Source: Sipunculus nudus (taxonomy: Eukaryota > Annelida > Sipuncula > Golfingiida > Sipunculidae). From it: a stretch of DNA of 64,000 nt. The position numbers were made by a program, and so were the translations under genes. Of the stretch, positions 1 to 12,309 are shown one piece after another. Where the stretch lies: contig CM049307.1 in the NCBI GenBank assembly GCA_026874595.1, forward strand, positions 18,267,079-18,331,078, given 5' to 3'. The notes beneath the pieces are model-generated. The model was not told the origin of the DNA, made no database searches, and saw nothing but the letters and a program-made list of their open reading frames with translations. Position 1 is the stretch's first letter, and each line of letters starts with the position of its first letter.

Positions 1-513
1 CAGAATATTAACCGGAGTCTAAAAAAACGCCTTTATAACTGTTCCTGATATAAGACAATTTGTGTTAACTCTCTAGAAAATAATAGAAAAAATAACTGCT
101 CATGTATAGGCAGACATTAAACCTGAAAATCAAGGAAACAGTTAAATATAAACTTAGACTTAATTATTGAATAAGTAATTCTACATAAACTTGTTATCTC
201 CATTGTTCATTCGTTTGTCAGTGCGTATGTCTATTAACAGCTTATATGTATTTATATATCTACGCGCTCAAGTGTTTCTGCATTTGCAAAAATTGTAATG
301 TTTCTTTGAACGTATGCATAGACTAGGATGGTGCATGTCCTGCATTCTGTCCGACTTGCAGTCCCGTCAACACCCCCATCACAATATTCACCATTAATCC
401 TATTTATATATAGTGCCTCTTGAGTTGTATTGCCTTATTGACAAATTTCCTGTTCTTTCCTTTTTTTAAAATAAAATTAGAAATTCTCTTCAACGATTTT
501 TTTTTGCACACAG
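1..513 (+). other. Intron upstream of the homeobox helix-3 exon
   Basis: AT-rich sequence ending in a pyrimidine-rich tract and the acceptor TTTTTTTTGCACACAG at 498-513. No coding exon is visible here, so the homeodomain start and N-terminus of the gene lie left of the window. An intron interrupting the homeodomain between residues 46 and 47 is the usual position in paired-like genes, which supports this boundary. Confidence 0.8.
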
Positions 514-1301
514 GTTTGGTTCCAAAACAGACGTGCAAAGTGGAGGAAGAGTGAACGATTTTCACAAGGCAACCAGTCAGACGGAGAAGAAAAAGTGAGC
601 GGAGAACAAATCAATGAAGACGAACAGGCCGAAGACCAGTCAAGTGACGTAGTAGAGGACGGAGAGAACGTTACAAGTCACATGATCCAACATGAAAATA
701 TTAACGTCACAGAGGACACAGAGTGTAGCTTAAAAAGCGAAAGTGATACCTCATCAGAATGCCGTTCAAATGAACTCGAGCCAAAAATGTTTAATCAGGA
801 AAACAGTGACAATAACAACACTGAAAAAATACGTCCTATGAAACCTGATCCCAATGATCAAGACGTATTTGTTGTTTCATCTGGCACCCCTGCACGTGAA
901 CATTCTAGCGAAAACACCCACCAGAAAGACGAGGATGACGAGCAAAGGGAATCAACACGAAGCTTCGGCGAGCGGAAGGTGACCGCAGCAGACGACAGTC
1001 AAAGAAGCCCGCCAGTTTCACCAGAATCCACAGAGGAGTACCGTGAGAGATCCCCGCTAGGTGGCGCTCACAGGTATCCCCTGGAATCACATTTCTCGCC
1101 CGGTCGCGCGTTACCTAGCGACAGTCTAGGGTTTGGACACAGTAAGCACCTGCCCGTCAGTCTGCCGGGGGTTCTGCCCACTTACCCCGGTCCAGGTCTT
1201 GGTCCTCATCTTATCCACTCACCACCTACGTCACAATCCCTGCTGAACTGGCACCTCAGGACGCCGCCGTCAAAACTAGACTTGTTCACCGCCTCAAGCA
1301 T
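514..1301 (+). CDS. PRD-class homeobox gene, exon with homeodomain helix 3
   Basis: A sequence-specific nuclear transcription factor by family. The exon opens with VWFQNRRAKWRKSER, homeodomain residues 47 onward, with Gln at position 50, Asn51 and Arg53, which marks a paired-like (Q50) protein. About 250 further residues follow. They are first acidic and Ser/Glu-rich (roughly 25-160), then Pro/Leu-rich (LPGVLPTYPGPGLGPHL), typical of a disordered regulatory region. The frame is open from the acceptor at 513 to a perfect GTGAGT donor at 1302 and leaves two bases, so the next exon must supply one. The fragment in this window totals about 365 residues over three exons. Subfamily is uncertain: the tail after helix 3 (SERFSQ) recalls homeobrain, and Arx, Rax or Drgx-type genes are alternatives. 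The class is firm; the orthology is not. Confidence 0.93.
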
Positions 1302-1528
1302 GTGAGTACCATTTTGCTTTTGATAATTTGATATTAAGATTATTTTTGTCTTAAAACAGAATCCTTTAGTTTCCATAAAGTCAATATTCCATAGTTTTGA
1401 CAATTTCTCATTTTTATATTACTAGAGCATCGAGCACTTAATTGTTTATATCGCCGGCTTGCGTTAAGATATGCATAAGCTTAATACTTAAATCATGATT
1501 TAAAACGGTTTAAAGTCTTCAATAACTA

Positions 1529-1546
1529 ACACACACACACACACAC
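1529..1546. repeat. (AC)9 microsatellite
   Basis: Uninterrupted AC dinucleotides inside the first visible homeobox intron. Confidence 0.95.
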
Positions 1547-2218
1547 CAGATTTTATCAGATCTCCTATGAAAATTTGAAGTATATATAAAATAATAAAAT
1601 GAAACTATATAACCCTTTATTTTTATATGTTCTGTTTATATAATGAAAAAACATGATTTAAATATGATATTATGTTAGTATCATGCAGGGCCATTAGCGT
1701 GTTTATATATATATGTTTGTAAAAAATATTGGCAATCAAATTATAAGATGCCATAACTGAGGCCTGTCTTTTTTATGATTTAACAAATTTCCGTCATGTT
1801 TTGTCAATTTTTGGTTCATTACACCTTATCTCTGTGAGCTGGTAAGTCGCGTTTCTTTAGTTATCCAAGTCTTATTACCCAAATTGACGGATCATGAGGA
1901 CTTTACTTAATTGTGTACGACTCCAACAGACTGCTGCATCTCACGGCGACAGCCATTGACTCTTCAACATGAAAAACAGAAGCAAATGACGTAGAACTGG
2001 TGTTCATTATAGACCACCATAAAAATTACATAAATAATCGGTGAAGGTCCGTGACTGCGCAACCAAGGAAAAAAAGAAGTCTATTTTGCCTTATTCTGTG
2101 TTCATGCTATATGATTCTGGACTTTGGGACATTAAAAATACAAATTAGAAATGTAATTTACGCGTGCAATTCCTGCACAACATTCAGACGAGGAACAGGG
2201 ACCTGTGCCGTTGGAAGC

Positions 2219-2219
<1 letters not shown>

Positions 2220-2257
<38 letters not shown>
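2220..2257. repeat. (AT)n microsatellite
   Basis: About 19 uninterrupted TA/AT dinucleotides in the homeobox intron. Short open frames across it are by-products of the repeat. Confidence 0.97.
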
Positions 2258-2259
<2 letters not shown>

Positions 2260-3083
2260 ACGGGCTGGTCTGAATTAGCATATATACATTTAAAGTCATG
2301 CACCTTCATTAATATTGCGGACTGGTGCCACCTATAGCACAAATATATAGGCGTCAACGACTTCGGACCGGTGTAAAGACTTGGGGTTAACCTCCTTCCC
2401 CCACCAATTTCAGGTTATCCCAATAACATGAAATCGATTTCGGAGTTCAGATGGTAGTCTGGTCCTAATTTCCGGTTATCTCCGCACTGTTCTGAAGATT
2501 TAAATATAAATGATAACTCCTTTTTTTTGTTTTATAATGTCAATACACCACGTAAAAAAGAAGAGATTTAAAAGCGCGGATTCAATCTATGAAAATAAAA
2601 AAAATGTTAATTACTAGTATTTTGTTAATTATATTTATATTGACACATAAACTACACCGACTTACATGTCACTTTACATGCAAATATAAAATATACGAAG
2701 AGTCACACTAATTTTGGAATTCAAGATGAGAGATGAGTTATTGGAGCGGGGGGGGGGAGGTGTTAATCTGAAACGGGAGTATAAGATGACATGGTTCAAT
2801 CGGTCCAAAATAAGGAAATGCAGTCTCCCAGGACCTGCGGCGAACAGATATATATATTCTCCTTCGCACCTATATATATATATAGACGCCCAGGACAGCG
2901 GACTAACGCCGCTTACCATGCGCATGCGCGCTTCCTGAGGAAAAACAGGCCGACTCTACATACCTTTTTATTCACACCTAACAACATTTATTTCCTCACT
3001 GATTTTCCGTTTGGATAAATTTAGCCAGCAAATATAAATATGCAGGTGACCAACTGTTAACGATGTGTTCTTTTTGTTTCTAG

Positions 3084-3184
3084 GCCGCCCCTCAAGTCAG
3101 ACCCCTTGTTGCTCCACCGGCCGTTCCTCCCGCTTCACACCGGACTGGCCTCGCCATATGCTTCGTCATTCGCAACAGGAAAAG
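3084..3184 (+). CDS. PRD-class homeobox gene, penultimate exon
   Basis: A 101-base exon between a TTTTTGTTTCTAG acceptor and a GTAATT donor. Its first base completes the ATG left open by the preceding exon. The 33 following codons read PPLKSDPLLLHRPFLPLHTG and onward without a stop, and one base is left over, which the last exon completes. The peptide is Pro/Leu/His-rich low-complexity sequence, as expected between the homeodomain and the OAR motif. Phase agreement on both sides is the main evidence. Confidence 0.87.
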
Positions 3185-3312
3185 GTAATTATGAAGAAAA
3201 GTAATTTTTAAAAGTTTTGGCTGTAATATGATAAACCGAGAAGAGAACGGTATTTTGTAGTCACTTCAAATCTGTGATAATTATAAAGAAAAGAACACTG
3301 GAGGCACTGAAG

Positions 3313-3315
3313 ATA

Positions 3316-3379
<64 letters not shown>
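3313..3379. repeat. (AT)n microsatellite
   Basis: Almost perfect AT dinucleotides over 67 bases, with one G interruption near 3321. Confidence 0.97.
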
Positions 3380-3382
<3 letters not shown>

Positions 3383-3422
3383 GCACCCTATCTTTAGATA
3401 TTTAACATGATGAATGGGAGAT

Positions 3423-3425
<3 letters not shown>

Positions 3426-3479
<54 letters not shown>
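3426..3479. repeat. (GA)n microsatellite
   Basis: About 27 uninterrupted GA repeats in the last homeobox intron, separated from the AT array by 46 bases of ordinary sequence. Confidence 0.97.
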
Positions 3480-3483
<4 letters not shown>

Positions 3484-3723
3484 ACCATTTAAAGGTTAGG
3501 AATTCCTATATATAAATTGGACTACTATCTTCACTTATCAGTGTGCTGTTTTCAACATTCCAATAGTGTACCATCCTTAGATAAGTTGCCTTCGGAGAGG
3601 ATGCCATGTTTCCACCCATTTCTGTTTGTTTGTTTGTTGGCAGGTTTACATTGCGGACCCAGTAGGATTGTTTTGCTGTGGCGGAGGTGCTTCCGGGTTT
3701 CAAATATGTTTTTTCCCTTGCAG

Positions 3724-3932
3724 GTTCACCGGGATGTTCTTGCTGTTCCGGTGGTTTCTTTGGGCCTTTGGATCGCCGGGGTTTAGCGCCCGGCCCCGCG
3801 GGTGGTTCCATGTTCTTACCCGGGGACAGACGGACCACTAGTGTTGCCGACCTACGAAGAAAAGCGCGAGAGCACGCGGAAGCTATCGGTACTAACCCCA
3901 ACTCCACCGAGGTCACAAGGTCACAGTCATGA
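3724..3932 (+). CDS. PRD-class homeobox gene, last coding exon with OAR motif
   Basis: The first two bases complete a Gly codon with the single base left by exon 3084-3184. Then 68 codons and a TGA follow. A Gly/Cys/Pro-rich stretch leads to TTSVADLRRKAREHAEAIG, which matches the OAR (otp, aristaless, rax) signature of paired-like proteins, a C-terminal motif reported to modulate activation. The protein ends 14 residues later (TNPNSTEVTRSQS). The homeodomain-to-OAR order and in-phase splicing show that the three exons belong to one gene. OAR presence fits Arx, Rax, Otp, Drgx, Shox and homeobrain types and argues against Vsx or Phox2. No clear polyadenylation site was assigned; an AATAAA lies near 5151. 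Confidence 0.92.
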
Positions 3933-5436
3933 GTGACTCAAGCGCCAGCCAATGAAAATCTGTGGATACAGATTATTCTAGAGTAAAGAACACATTTATT
4001 GTGATACTATAAAACGTGAACATTATCATATATTTTTTATCAAAAAGAGTTTCCTTTCAACTTTAACCACAACAAAACTGAATATAACATGTATGTGACC
4101 CATTCTGATATAAAATTTACCGTGTTCGGAATGTTGTAGACATGTATCTACGACTTCACATATTTATATTTCCTGACCAGAAGCACCTGTAATGGTCAGC
4201 ATATAGACTGGCACCCAACGCTTGAGATGTCCTGCTTATATGTGCCAGTTATTTTATCTGGTATATTCTGGTGTAAAAATGACCCCTAGTTAAGTGAATG
4301 ACTTGTTCGGTCAAGTACAAGTAGTTTGGTGTTGCAGAATCGGAGACTGCATTTTCACCTTGGCTAAAAAATTTATGTATCGCGACGTACAAAGCTGTCT
4401 ATAGTTCCACATGACCATTCGATTTTGCAGAGTAACTAATGTAAAGTAAATAATTTTGTATCCCTGTTGTAAGCGTTTTGTGATAAGGCCTGGCAACTTA
4501 CATTCTAGTGGTGTGCTTATTTTTAAGGATTTTTTTCTTATATTTTACTTTAATTAAAAATTGTTTTATATATTCATGCCTGTTGATTTTCGATATTTCA
4601 TCGAAATAATGTTTCATGAGTTTGTATACAAAGTATGGTTTTCTTTTTTTTAATTCATTCATGTTTATGTCGTGGTTGCTTGATTTAGGGAAGTGCTATG
4701 ATATCTCATGTTAATACATTATTGATAATATTAATAGTAATATTAATATAGGCCATTCTTTGATATACATTTATATTATCATTTCATTTTAGCCTTACAA
4801 AATGAAATAATTTCATGTCATTATTGAATATGATTTCCGCTCTTGTACAGAATCACAGAGTATGGCCCGAATATTGACCACCCCGCTTACTCGACCACTC
4901 TGTATGATCCTGAATGTTCATGTTAGCGGGGTTTTCTGTATATGTATGTTCATATATCAAGAATAGTCTGCATGGAGAGTGTAAGAATGCGTCGAATAGT
5001 CGGTGCAATTGAATCGAAGCCAGTCATTGATGGATAATCGATTCGGACATGCATATTTTTTTGTCTCTAGCTCAAACCTAAGGACAGATAAACAATTAAT
5101 ATTACGTGATGAAGCACTTTTATTGAACAAAGAAGTTTATCCTGTTTAATAATAAATTTTATTGCGGAAAAATCATTCATTAAAATTCATTAATAAAAAA
5201 ATGCCTGCATAATTTGATGGTACAGTAAAGGGTGATAACTTTTAATTATTTCTTGGTCTATGCATAGACTCATTTCAGCTTAATCTGGGAAGAAAAGGGT
5301 CAGTAGATATACGTCTCCAACAGATTATTAAAACTTTTAACTATTATGATTGTTTACAAGAATCGATTCAACGATTAGCAATCGACAATTTAATTGAATG
5401 GTAGATCCCTTAGCAATTCATAGGCTGGGTCTATAG
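3933..5436. other. 3' flank of the homeobox gene
   Basis: AT-rich, with no recognisable exon or repeat family. It presumably includes the 3' UTR. A short inverted pair, ACCCCGCT near 4880 and AGCGGGGT near 4925, could form a small stem; its significance is unknown. Confidence 0.5.
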
Positions 5437-6090
5437 TCATATAGGAAAAAGGTTATCAGGACAATCAGCAGCGCCCTCTTTTAATGTCTCAGTGCATTTG
5501 CCCACGAGCATGCGCAGTGCGTACTGGTCGTCCACTGTGTTGATGTCCAGTTGTCTGCAGATTATGTTTGAATAAAACCAGGCACATGCCAAAGAATCCG
5601 TCAGCAAGCTCACCTTAAAGGTATCATAATCAGCAAAAAACCTATATCTAAAATCAGTCAAAAAGTTTTTAAAAAAATAATAATAGACCCCATAAAGTAT
5701 ACATTATTGTATATGTAACCCTGGAACAGAGTTCTTTCGCTTATATAGGCCTAATGCATATTCGTTTTCACATGATGTTTTAACATTTTGAAAAAAAAAA
5801 ATAAAATAAATAAATATACGCTATTTTAGACAACCAGCCAAGCCAAATTTTTGTGGACTAATATGAAACTACATGTCAATATTTCAAAAGCCATTTTACC
5901 CTTTATATTGTGTTTAAAATATGTTTGATCAATATAACGGACCCCATCATGCAGCATAACTGTCGGTCGGTAGTGGAAATGGCCTTTTACTGAATTAAGG
6001 AATTGCCTGTTACCATGAAGTGTTGATGTGTATATTTATGACGACGCCGTCAATAGCACCTAGGATGGCAAATCAAGATTAATAATTGGA
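5437..6090 (-). mobile_element. Possible PIF/Harbinger transposase relic
   Basis: On the - strand near 6075-6045 the translation gives FAILGAIDGVVI, which resembles the catalytic (G)xIDG.HI motif of Harbinger-type DDE nucleases. Further along the same strand an open stretch (5661-5437) includes SLACAWFYSNIICRQLDI, loosely like the ACAVLHNIC C-terminal motif of HARBI1-like proteins. Stops and missing middle segments show that it is dead. Terminal repeats were not found. Similarity is weak and judged by eye, so this is tentative. Confidence 0.3.
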
Positions 6091-7059
6091 GTGATCCTAG
6101 CTGGTGTTTGTCTCAGCATTCAGCTGTGCCAGTGTGTATCTGAGTTCTCCTGTATAAGCACCCAGTATGTTTGGGCTTGCATCTTGTAAATGACGTTTGT
6201 TTTCGGGAAACGTGTTTGTTGGCTTGCACGGAGTTCGTTCACGCCTTTTATACATGTTTCATGTGTACAGCGAGTTGTTGGTTGTTGTAATAAAATAATC
6301 AATGAAAACCACCATACATTTCGTTTCGTTTGATTTATTGATATCTTGTTCTCTGTATTATGTGTCATTAGCTTATCCTACCCGTTCATTATCTGCACTT
6401 GAAGACCAGTTTAGTTTCAGACATAATGTGACAGACGGTGTCATTATATAACGAAGACCGGCTAAGCTATTTTAAAATCAATAAATTACCAAACAACACA
6501 TCCGTGACAGGCGAACAATTTGTTGCACAGTCCAGAGAAATACATTGGAATAACATGGCCAAGGATAATTTGTAATTTAACTAGAAAATGTTCAAAGGAC
6601 TGAATCCTGCACCAAAGGGGTATGTGAAAATATGTACACACAAAAGGTGCACTTGGTGCAGGCTTAAAGCAGAGGACCTAATCTGCTGCTAATACGGAAA
6701 GTGACTTGTGTGAGAAATGATTACTTTGCCTTGTAATCAAATCATAAACATGACAAAGATACCGCATGTAGAAAAAAAAATCTCAAAACAAATTAAGAAT
6801 GCGCCCAAACGTAATCAAGTGAGGATAACAATAAATATACCTGCCTTGTTAATTAGAAATGAACTTTAGTAACACTTTTTAAGATACTGAGTTGCATATA
6901 AATGTTTGACTTTAAGTATAAAAATTTAAAGTAAATCCCACAATCAATCAACTCATGACCTTAACTTGTTCAGGTAAGGTGACCTTTAAGATATGTCCGC
7001 CATCTTAAGGACACATGTAATTCAGTGATAGTTGTAAATCTTGCCGTGCTTATGAAATG
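6091..7059. other. AT-rich intergenic DNA
   Basis: No gene recognised. A near-inverted CACCAAAGGGG / AAAAGGTGCACTTGGTGCAGG motif lies around 6610-6660 and may be the end of a small decayed element. Confidence 0.4.
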
Positions 7060-7700
7060 TTTAGGATATCAAAATTCATTAAAAAATTAAAAAAATGAGA
7101 GTTCTCAAAAGAAATCCAAAAAGAACCAAGTGTGAACAAAACCAAAACAGCTCTGGAGACCCGTAAGACACACTTACTACTATAATTAGAAGTAGTTTCC
7201 AGTAAACCTTTTGAGAAAGCGTGACACATATGAAATTTAAAAATTTTGTAAACAAAATTTCATTAAAAAATAAAAAATCATTCAAGTGTGACCAAAACCT
7301 AATCAGCTCTGTAGACCCATAAGATGCACCTGCTACAACAATAAGGAGTAGATCTGAGTAAAACTTTTTTGAGTTATCGCGTCGCATATGAATTATAAAA
7401 TGTTTGAATAAAAAATCATAAAAATCCAAACATGATCCATTTGTGACCAAAACCTAATCAGCTCTGGAGACTCATAAGATACACCTGCTACTACAATTAG
7501 AAGTAGATCTGAGTAAAACGTTTCGAGCTATCGCGTCTCATAACAAATGTTTACGGACGGACGGATTACGGACGGACGGACTGCCCGATTAACGCTCCGA
7601 TGGACGGCACGACAGACAGACAGACAGAAGGAGCTGATCACTATATCCTCCGCTCTGCTGGGGGGGGGGGATAAGCAACACATGAGACCTAAGTCTATTT
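7060..7700 (+). repeat. Dispersed element with three ~155-bp internal repeats (family E)
   Basis: Three direct copies of a unit containing ACCTAATCAGCTCTGGAGAC followed by CATAAGATACACCTGCTAC begin near 7130, 7288 and 7440. They are followed by a GGACGGACGG tract and a terminus reading ATCACTATATCCTCCGCTC, then a G10 run and ATAA. The arrangement (tandem core, GGAC tract, ACTATA terminus) parallels families A and C in this window. The left end was not located. Open frames here on either strand are repeat shadows. Confidence 0.6.
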
Positions 7701-8041
7701 CAAGCTCTACTTTACACACATTTTTTTTAATATAATAAAAATATGTTTGTTGATGGTCTCTGAAGTAAACATTTGTGATCTCGGAGTGTATAAGAGACCC
7801 CCAGTCCCGGATTAAGTGTAACACACTGTTCTCTCCCTTGGTACACGATCGTAGTTCGTCAGGTGGCGCTGCAATCATTCGTTAAAATAAAGTGAAATAT
7901 ATCAAGGGATCTGGGTGAACATATGAGATATGACCCCCAAGACACGTTTTGCATCATTCCGGAAAGTTAAAGACAAAATCGTGGATATCCGTGGCCTATA
8001 GCTATACATGAAGAGATGCGTGACAAAAGTCTCTTGTGAGT

Positions 8042-8045
<4 letters not shown>

Positions 8046-8104
<59 letters not shown>

Positions 8105-8106
8105 GG
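8046..8106. repeat. (GA)n microsatellite followed by a G13 run
   Basis: About 24 GA dinucleotides pass directly into 13 consecutive G at 8094-8106, then a decayed purine tract to about 8135. The + strand is purine-only across roughly 90 bases. Confidence 0.95.
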
Positions 8107-8754
8107 AAGGGAGAGAAAGAGAGGAAGAGAGAGAAGTAAATAAATCCAGTGTATGCGTTTGTCAGTCAGTTGGTCACTATTGTTAAAAGAGACTCTCTAG
8201 ACAAACCAGCTTTCAACTTTGCGTCAATAACAGTGTACAGTCGTTCTGGACACCCCGGTCAGGAATCAATATCAGTCTTTCATATCTTGTACTTCGTTGC
8301 TAGGCTTGAGTAACACGGGTTCACTTAAGAGTAATTTATAAAAATGCTGCCCGATAAAAAAAATCATGTTATCGATATGATGCAGTCATTCCGACAAAAT
8401 CACAATGACTGGATAATTTGCCTCTAGCGTTCGATACCATCAGAAATCAATGTAAAGAGATAAAGAAAGATTAATGAAATTTTCACAGAGATCAAACCAA
8501 AGCATTGGAATAACAGAGATTACATACAAGGTAATTCCTTGCCTTGATGTGTTCTAAGATCAGTCTAGGAGTCTTAACTCCAAAATTACAGACCTAACAA
8601 GCTCATTCTATTCAAATTGCGATCAAGTATTATCTAGCCCCAAACCATTAACACCTTTTATTGACTTTGCATCCTCCCCTCTTTCCATTTTATCTGAGAA
8701 CACCAGTATATATATTCTGATTTTAAGCACCATCGACTGAGTACCATGAGTACC

Positions 8755-11728
8755 ATGTTAGGTCAACGTTCGTAGTTTGTTACCCAAAATAGAAGAGATT
8801 CGTCTGTTATGTTCTCGTTTTAACCATCATGTATATCATTAACAGAATCGTTGCTTGATAACCACGTTTTTGATTCAGAAATACAGACTGATGATTTATT
8901 ACTTTTTAGATCTGACAGGAACCAACATGGCGGAGGAGTTATCACGTAGGTACTACCGTCTTTAAAACGGTAGATGGTCATATTCAACTCCGATGTTGCT
9001 GAATGTGTGTGGGTTAAACTCATTTTGGGGAAGACACCTGTCTTAATCGGTTCCATATATAGATCGCCTAATTCCAATTCTAATTACATCGGTGAACTAC
9101 ACAATTTACTTGCTTTTACCCTTAATTTGTGCATGCATAATGTTCTTCTACTTGGCGCTTTTTATGTAGACTGTCTTCGCTCCGAGACTTACATTGCTAG
9201 TAAATTAGACTTACACTGAAAAAAATCTTCGGCCTTAAACAACTTGTAACAGAACCTACTCGTTTTACTTAGCTTACTTCTACAATGATCGAATTGATAT
9301 TTCCTCACATCCCAGTATGCATTCAAAGGTTAAAGTTCACCCTTTATGCATCACTGATTCAAATTTATCGATGAATTATCGAAATCCAACTTTTTTTCAA
9401 GAATTATGCTTATTTCTGATGAAAAAAAAAAATTAAGTGCGATAATCTAGTAAACGCGAATTTGGAATCTTTTAATTTTAAAACATTATACAACCAGTTT
9501 GTTTTGTCACAGATGTTGTAAATAAATTGCAGTATTAAAGGAGATATACTGGGAATGTCAGGGTTCTTCCTTAAAATTGCCGCACCTTATATTTCACCTC
9601 CATAAGCCACATTTTTAACCTCTCCCTTCAAACCGGCGAATTACCAACAGACTGGAAGACTGTCAGAATCACTCTCATATATAAAGGATCTGGAAGTAGG
9701 GATGATCCGAATAAAATTTCGTGTACAGGCCGAAAATAATAGAAGAGTTCGGTAAATCAAGCCTCATCACATTTTTTAAAAATTATAATCTGTTTTCAGA
9801 TAAAAAGTTTACTTCTCTACCCAACGTCCAACTTCTTTTGCCTTGCATAGAATTATTGATGACTGCTTATAATCAGCCTCAGTAATAATAATGTCACTGC
9901 TGCATGCTTTCTCGAGGTAAAAAAAAAGTTTCGATAGCCTTGATCACACCTGTCTTACTTTCTTAAATGAGCAACTATGACATAAAAGGTATCCCGCGAA
10001 TGTGGTTCAAATTCTACCTGGCTAATAGAAACCAAGCTGTTTACTCGAACGGAGTTCTTTCCAAACAACGCACCTTGGGCATAAGCACTCCACAGGGCAT
10101 TGTACTTTGACTTTTATTATTCTTTTTTTTTTTATTTAAATGAACTAGTAATGTTCCTTAGTGAGATATGTGTCATTTACGTTGATGATAATTCTATTTA
10201 TTGTTCTGTGAATTCAGCCGAGAAAGCAATGGAGTTATTACAAGTAAAGCTCACAATTGCACTTGAATCGTTTAGAGAGAATCAGCTCTGTATAAATCCC
10301 CAATAACCACCAGTCATATTTTTTGGCCCGAGGTCCAAAACTAATGGAATTTAAATGAATATTTGGATAGATAAGGTGAACTAGGTACCTTTTGATTACA
10401 CAAAGCTTTAAGATTTATCATCGTCGCTTGTCTTGCGTTGAAAAAAAATAAACAACTTGTGTGAGATAAAATAACATCAAAACGTGGTCTTCTTTACAGA
10501 CTTAGCAGAAACTCAGGTATGTCTAATTAAAACACAATGTATTATGCTTTAATGCAGAGTCAATTTGATTAATGCATATCTGTTTGGAGTAATTTCTCCA
10601 AAACACAGTTATTACAACCCAAAAAACTTCAAAATAAAGCTGTGCGAATTGTTACTAAAACCTATGATACAAATGTATACTCTTTATATATCCTTAAAGA
10701 GACCCTCTCACCTATCTGACCTTTATAAACCAAAGGTTATCCCCTTCATGAAATAGGCCCGAAAACGTATTGTTTTGTTTATATCAACATGTTTGTAATA
10801 TTTGGGGGCCGCCAGAATAAAACAAATTCAACGAGGGCATCTGACAGCAGAGCTTTGCAAATGGCTTTTTGCAACAAGTGACCTTTATATACCCCCGCAT
10901 ATATGCAACCTACCACCTAAGGTTATAGGCTTTTCCCGTCTGCCAATATTGTTTTGTTTACAAACATGTTGTTGATGAAAAAGTTCATACATCCTTCACG
11001 AAGGCTTTATAAGAACTTTTCACATTCCAAAATTACCTTTAGATCATTAATATATACACAGAGGAAGCCAGAAATCACATAAATTCTTTTTCAAAAACTG
11101 AAACATTGGGTTGGATGAGTGTTCAATAGAGATACCAATACTTTGTTTCTTAAGTTATGTTTAAATGTTTGTCTGGTAATGCTCCTTCTCCCTTACGCAT
11201 ACTTTCAACCGTGTTAATATTTCATATGATACTCGTTTTTCTCAAGGCTTCAATTTTTTATTACCCAAGCTAAACAGAGAATCCGTGAAAACAGGTCTTA
11301 CATATGCTGGTCCCATCCAGTGGAATACTTTACATGTGAACATCAAACCGGCCAACAGTATCTACCAGTTTAAATCATAGAACAAGCAGGATATGCCATA
11401 GCACTTTTCTCGGTCATTACTTCTCTGTTATGCATTCCTATATTGGTACCATATTATCTAATATGATAATCGCAAAATCACAATCTTAAATATTTATTTG
11501 ATTTTTAATGAAGCTTCTTATTTAATCATATTCATTTAATATTCTGTGTATATATTTTTGTGTATTGTGTATTTTAATTTTTATATGTATGCATGTATTT
11601 AAGTTTCCATTTTTGTATGTAACTATGTACTCACCTGATAGCATCTTTACCGGGACCCTATAGAAAAAAACAGCTCATAGTGAATAATAGGCTGTCCTGG
11701 TTATATATGTATTATAAATAAATAAATA
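8755..11728 (+). mobile_element. Decayed non-LTR retrotransposon (Jockey-superfamily-like LINE)
   Basis: A dead copy, broken by many stops and frameshifts, that once encoded endonuclease and reverse transcriptase. Visible in order: the endonuclease start NVRSLLPKIEEIRLL (about 8765); RSDRNQHGGGVI (8915); LIGSIYRSPNS and LLLGAFYVD, where the family has LGDFN (9045-9170); the RT lead-in NLSLQTGELPTDWKTV (9620); GIPRMWFKFYLANRNQAVYS (9990); STPQGIVL (10085); the catalytic box YVDDNSIYCS (10186); and the C-terminal QNKAVRI (10630) and GPIQWNTLHV (11311). The 3' end holds GGGACCCTAT and an ATAAATAAATA tail, as in CR1/L2/Rex-type elements. No ORF1 was recognised. The 5' boundary is approximate. Confidence 0.88.
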
Positions 11729-12309
11729 CCCAACTTATACCCGGGGACAGAGCTTTCGTCTCGTATAGTCAAATAACCCTTTGATTTAAATTTATATGAC
11801 TTGATCCCGATTACTGCCAACATTTAATGGATTGATCCTTGTTTGTTACCCTAACTCTTCCAAAAAATTAATCAAAATCCGTTGATAACTTCCTGCTAAC
11901 AGAGAGAGATTTCAATGTTTACAGAAAGACATTACTTAATGATTAACCATGTTCGAAATGATATAAATGATTTATTCATAGACTTTGGTAAATTGACTGA
12001 AAGTAATCTTAGCTAAAACCATGGTCCTTTGTCCGTCTTCTTTGCGTCCATTAAAAAGACATTAGTCATACCGTTTTGACCCAGAAACTTTTAACTTAAA
12101 ATTCAGGAAAGATCTTATATTATATTGTGTAGAAATGTTCACGAAAGCTGTATACATGCCAAATAAGTATATTTAATTACTTATATATTTTTATTGCTTT
12201 AATATCAGTTAAAAGCTTAATTGCTTTTTATCATAAAGTTGTTGCTTCATATGATGAAAAAGGCACTTTTGATACACCATAAATGCAAGTTATGTAAAAA
12301 TGAGTTAAA
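11729..12309. other. AT-rich intergenic DNA
   Basis: No gene or clear repeat end recognised between the LINE tail and the left end of the next family A element. Confidence 0.4.

Larger units (their letters stand above)
1302..3083 (+). other. Homeobox gene intron with microsatellites
   Basis: Starts with GTGAGT and ends TTTTTGTTTCTAG. It holds an (AC)9 run at 1529-1546, an (AT)n run at 2220-2257, a short G-run at 2749-2757 and AT-rich filler. A short palindromic CGCATGCGCG stands at 2920-2929. No additional exon was recognised. Confidence 0.85.
3185..3723 (+). other. Homeobox gene intron with AT and GA arrays
   Basis: Runs from GTAATT to the acceptor GTTTTTTCCCTTGCAG. It contains an (AT)n array at 3313-3379 and a (GA)n array at 3426-3479, both long enough to be length-polymorphic. 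Confidence 0.85.

Noticed and set aside
7079-7878. - strand frames of 123 and 116 codons
   Set aside because: They lie over the family E repeats and GGAC tract; the peptides are internally repetitive in step with the DNA repeat.
8820-9077. 85-codon - strand frame
   Set aside because: Antisense shadow of the LINE endonuclease region, which is the recognisable reading on the + strand.
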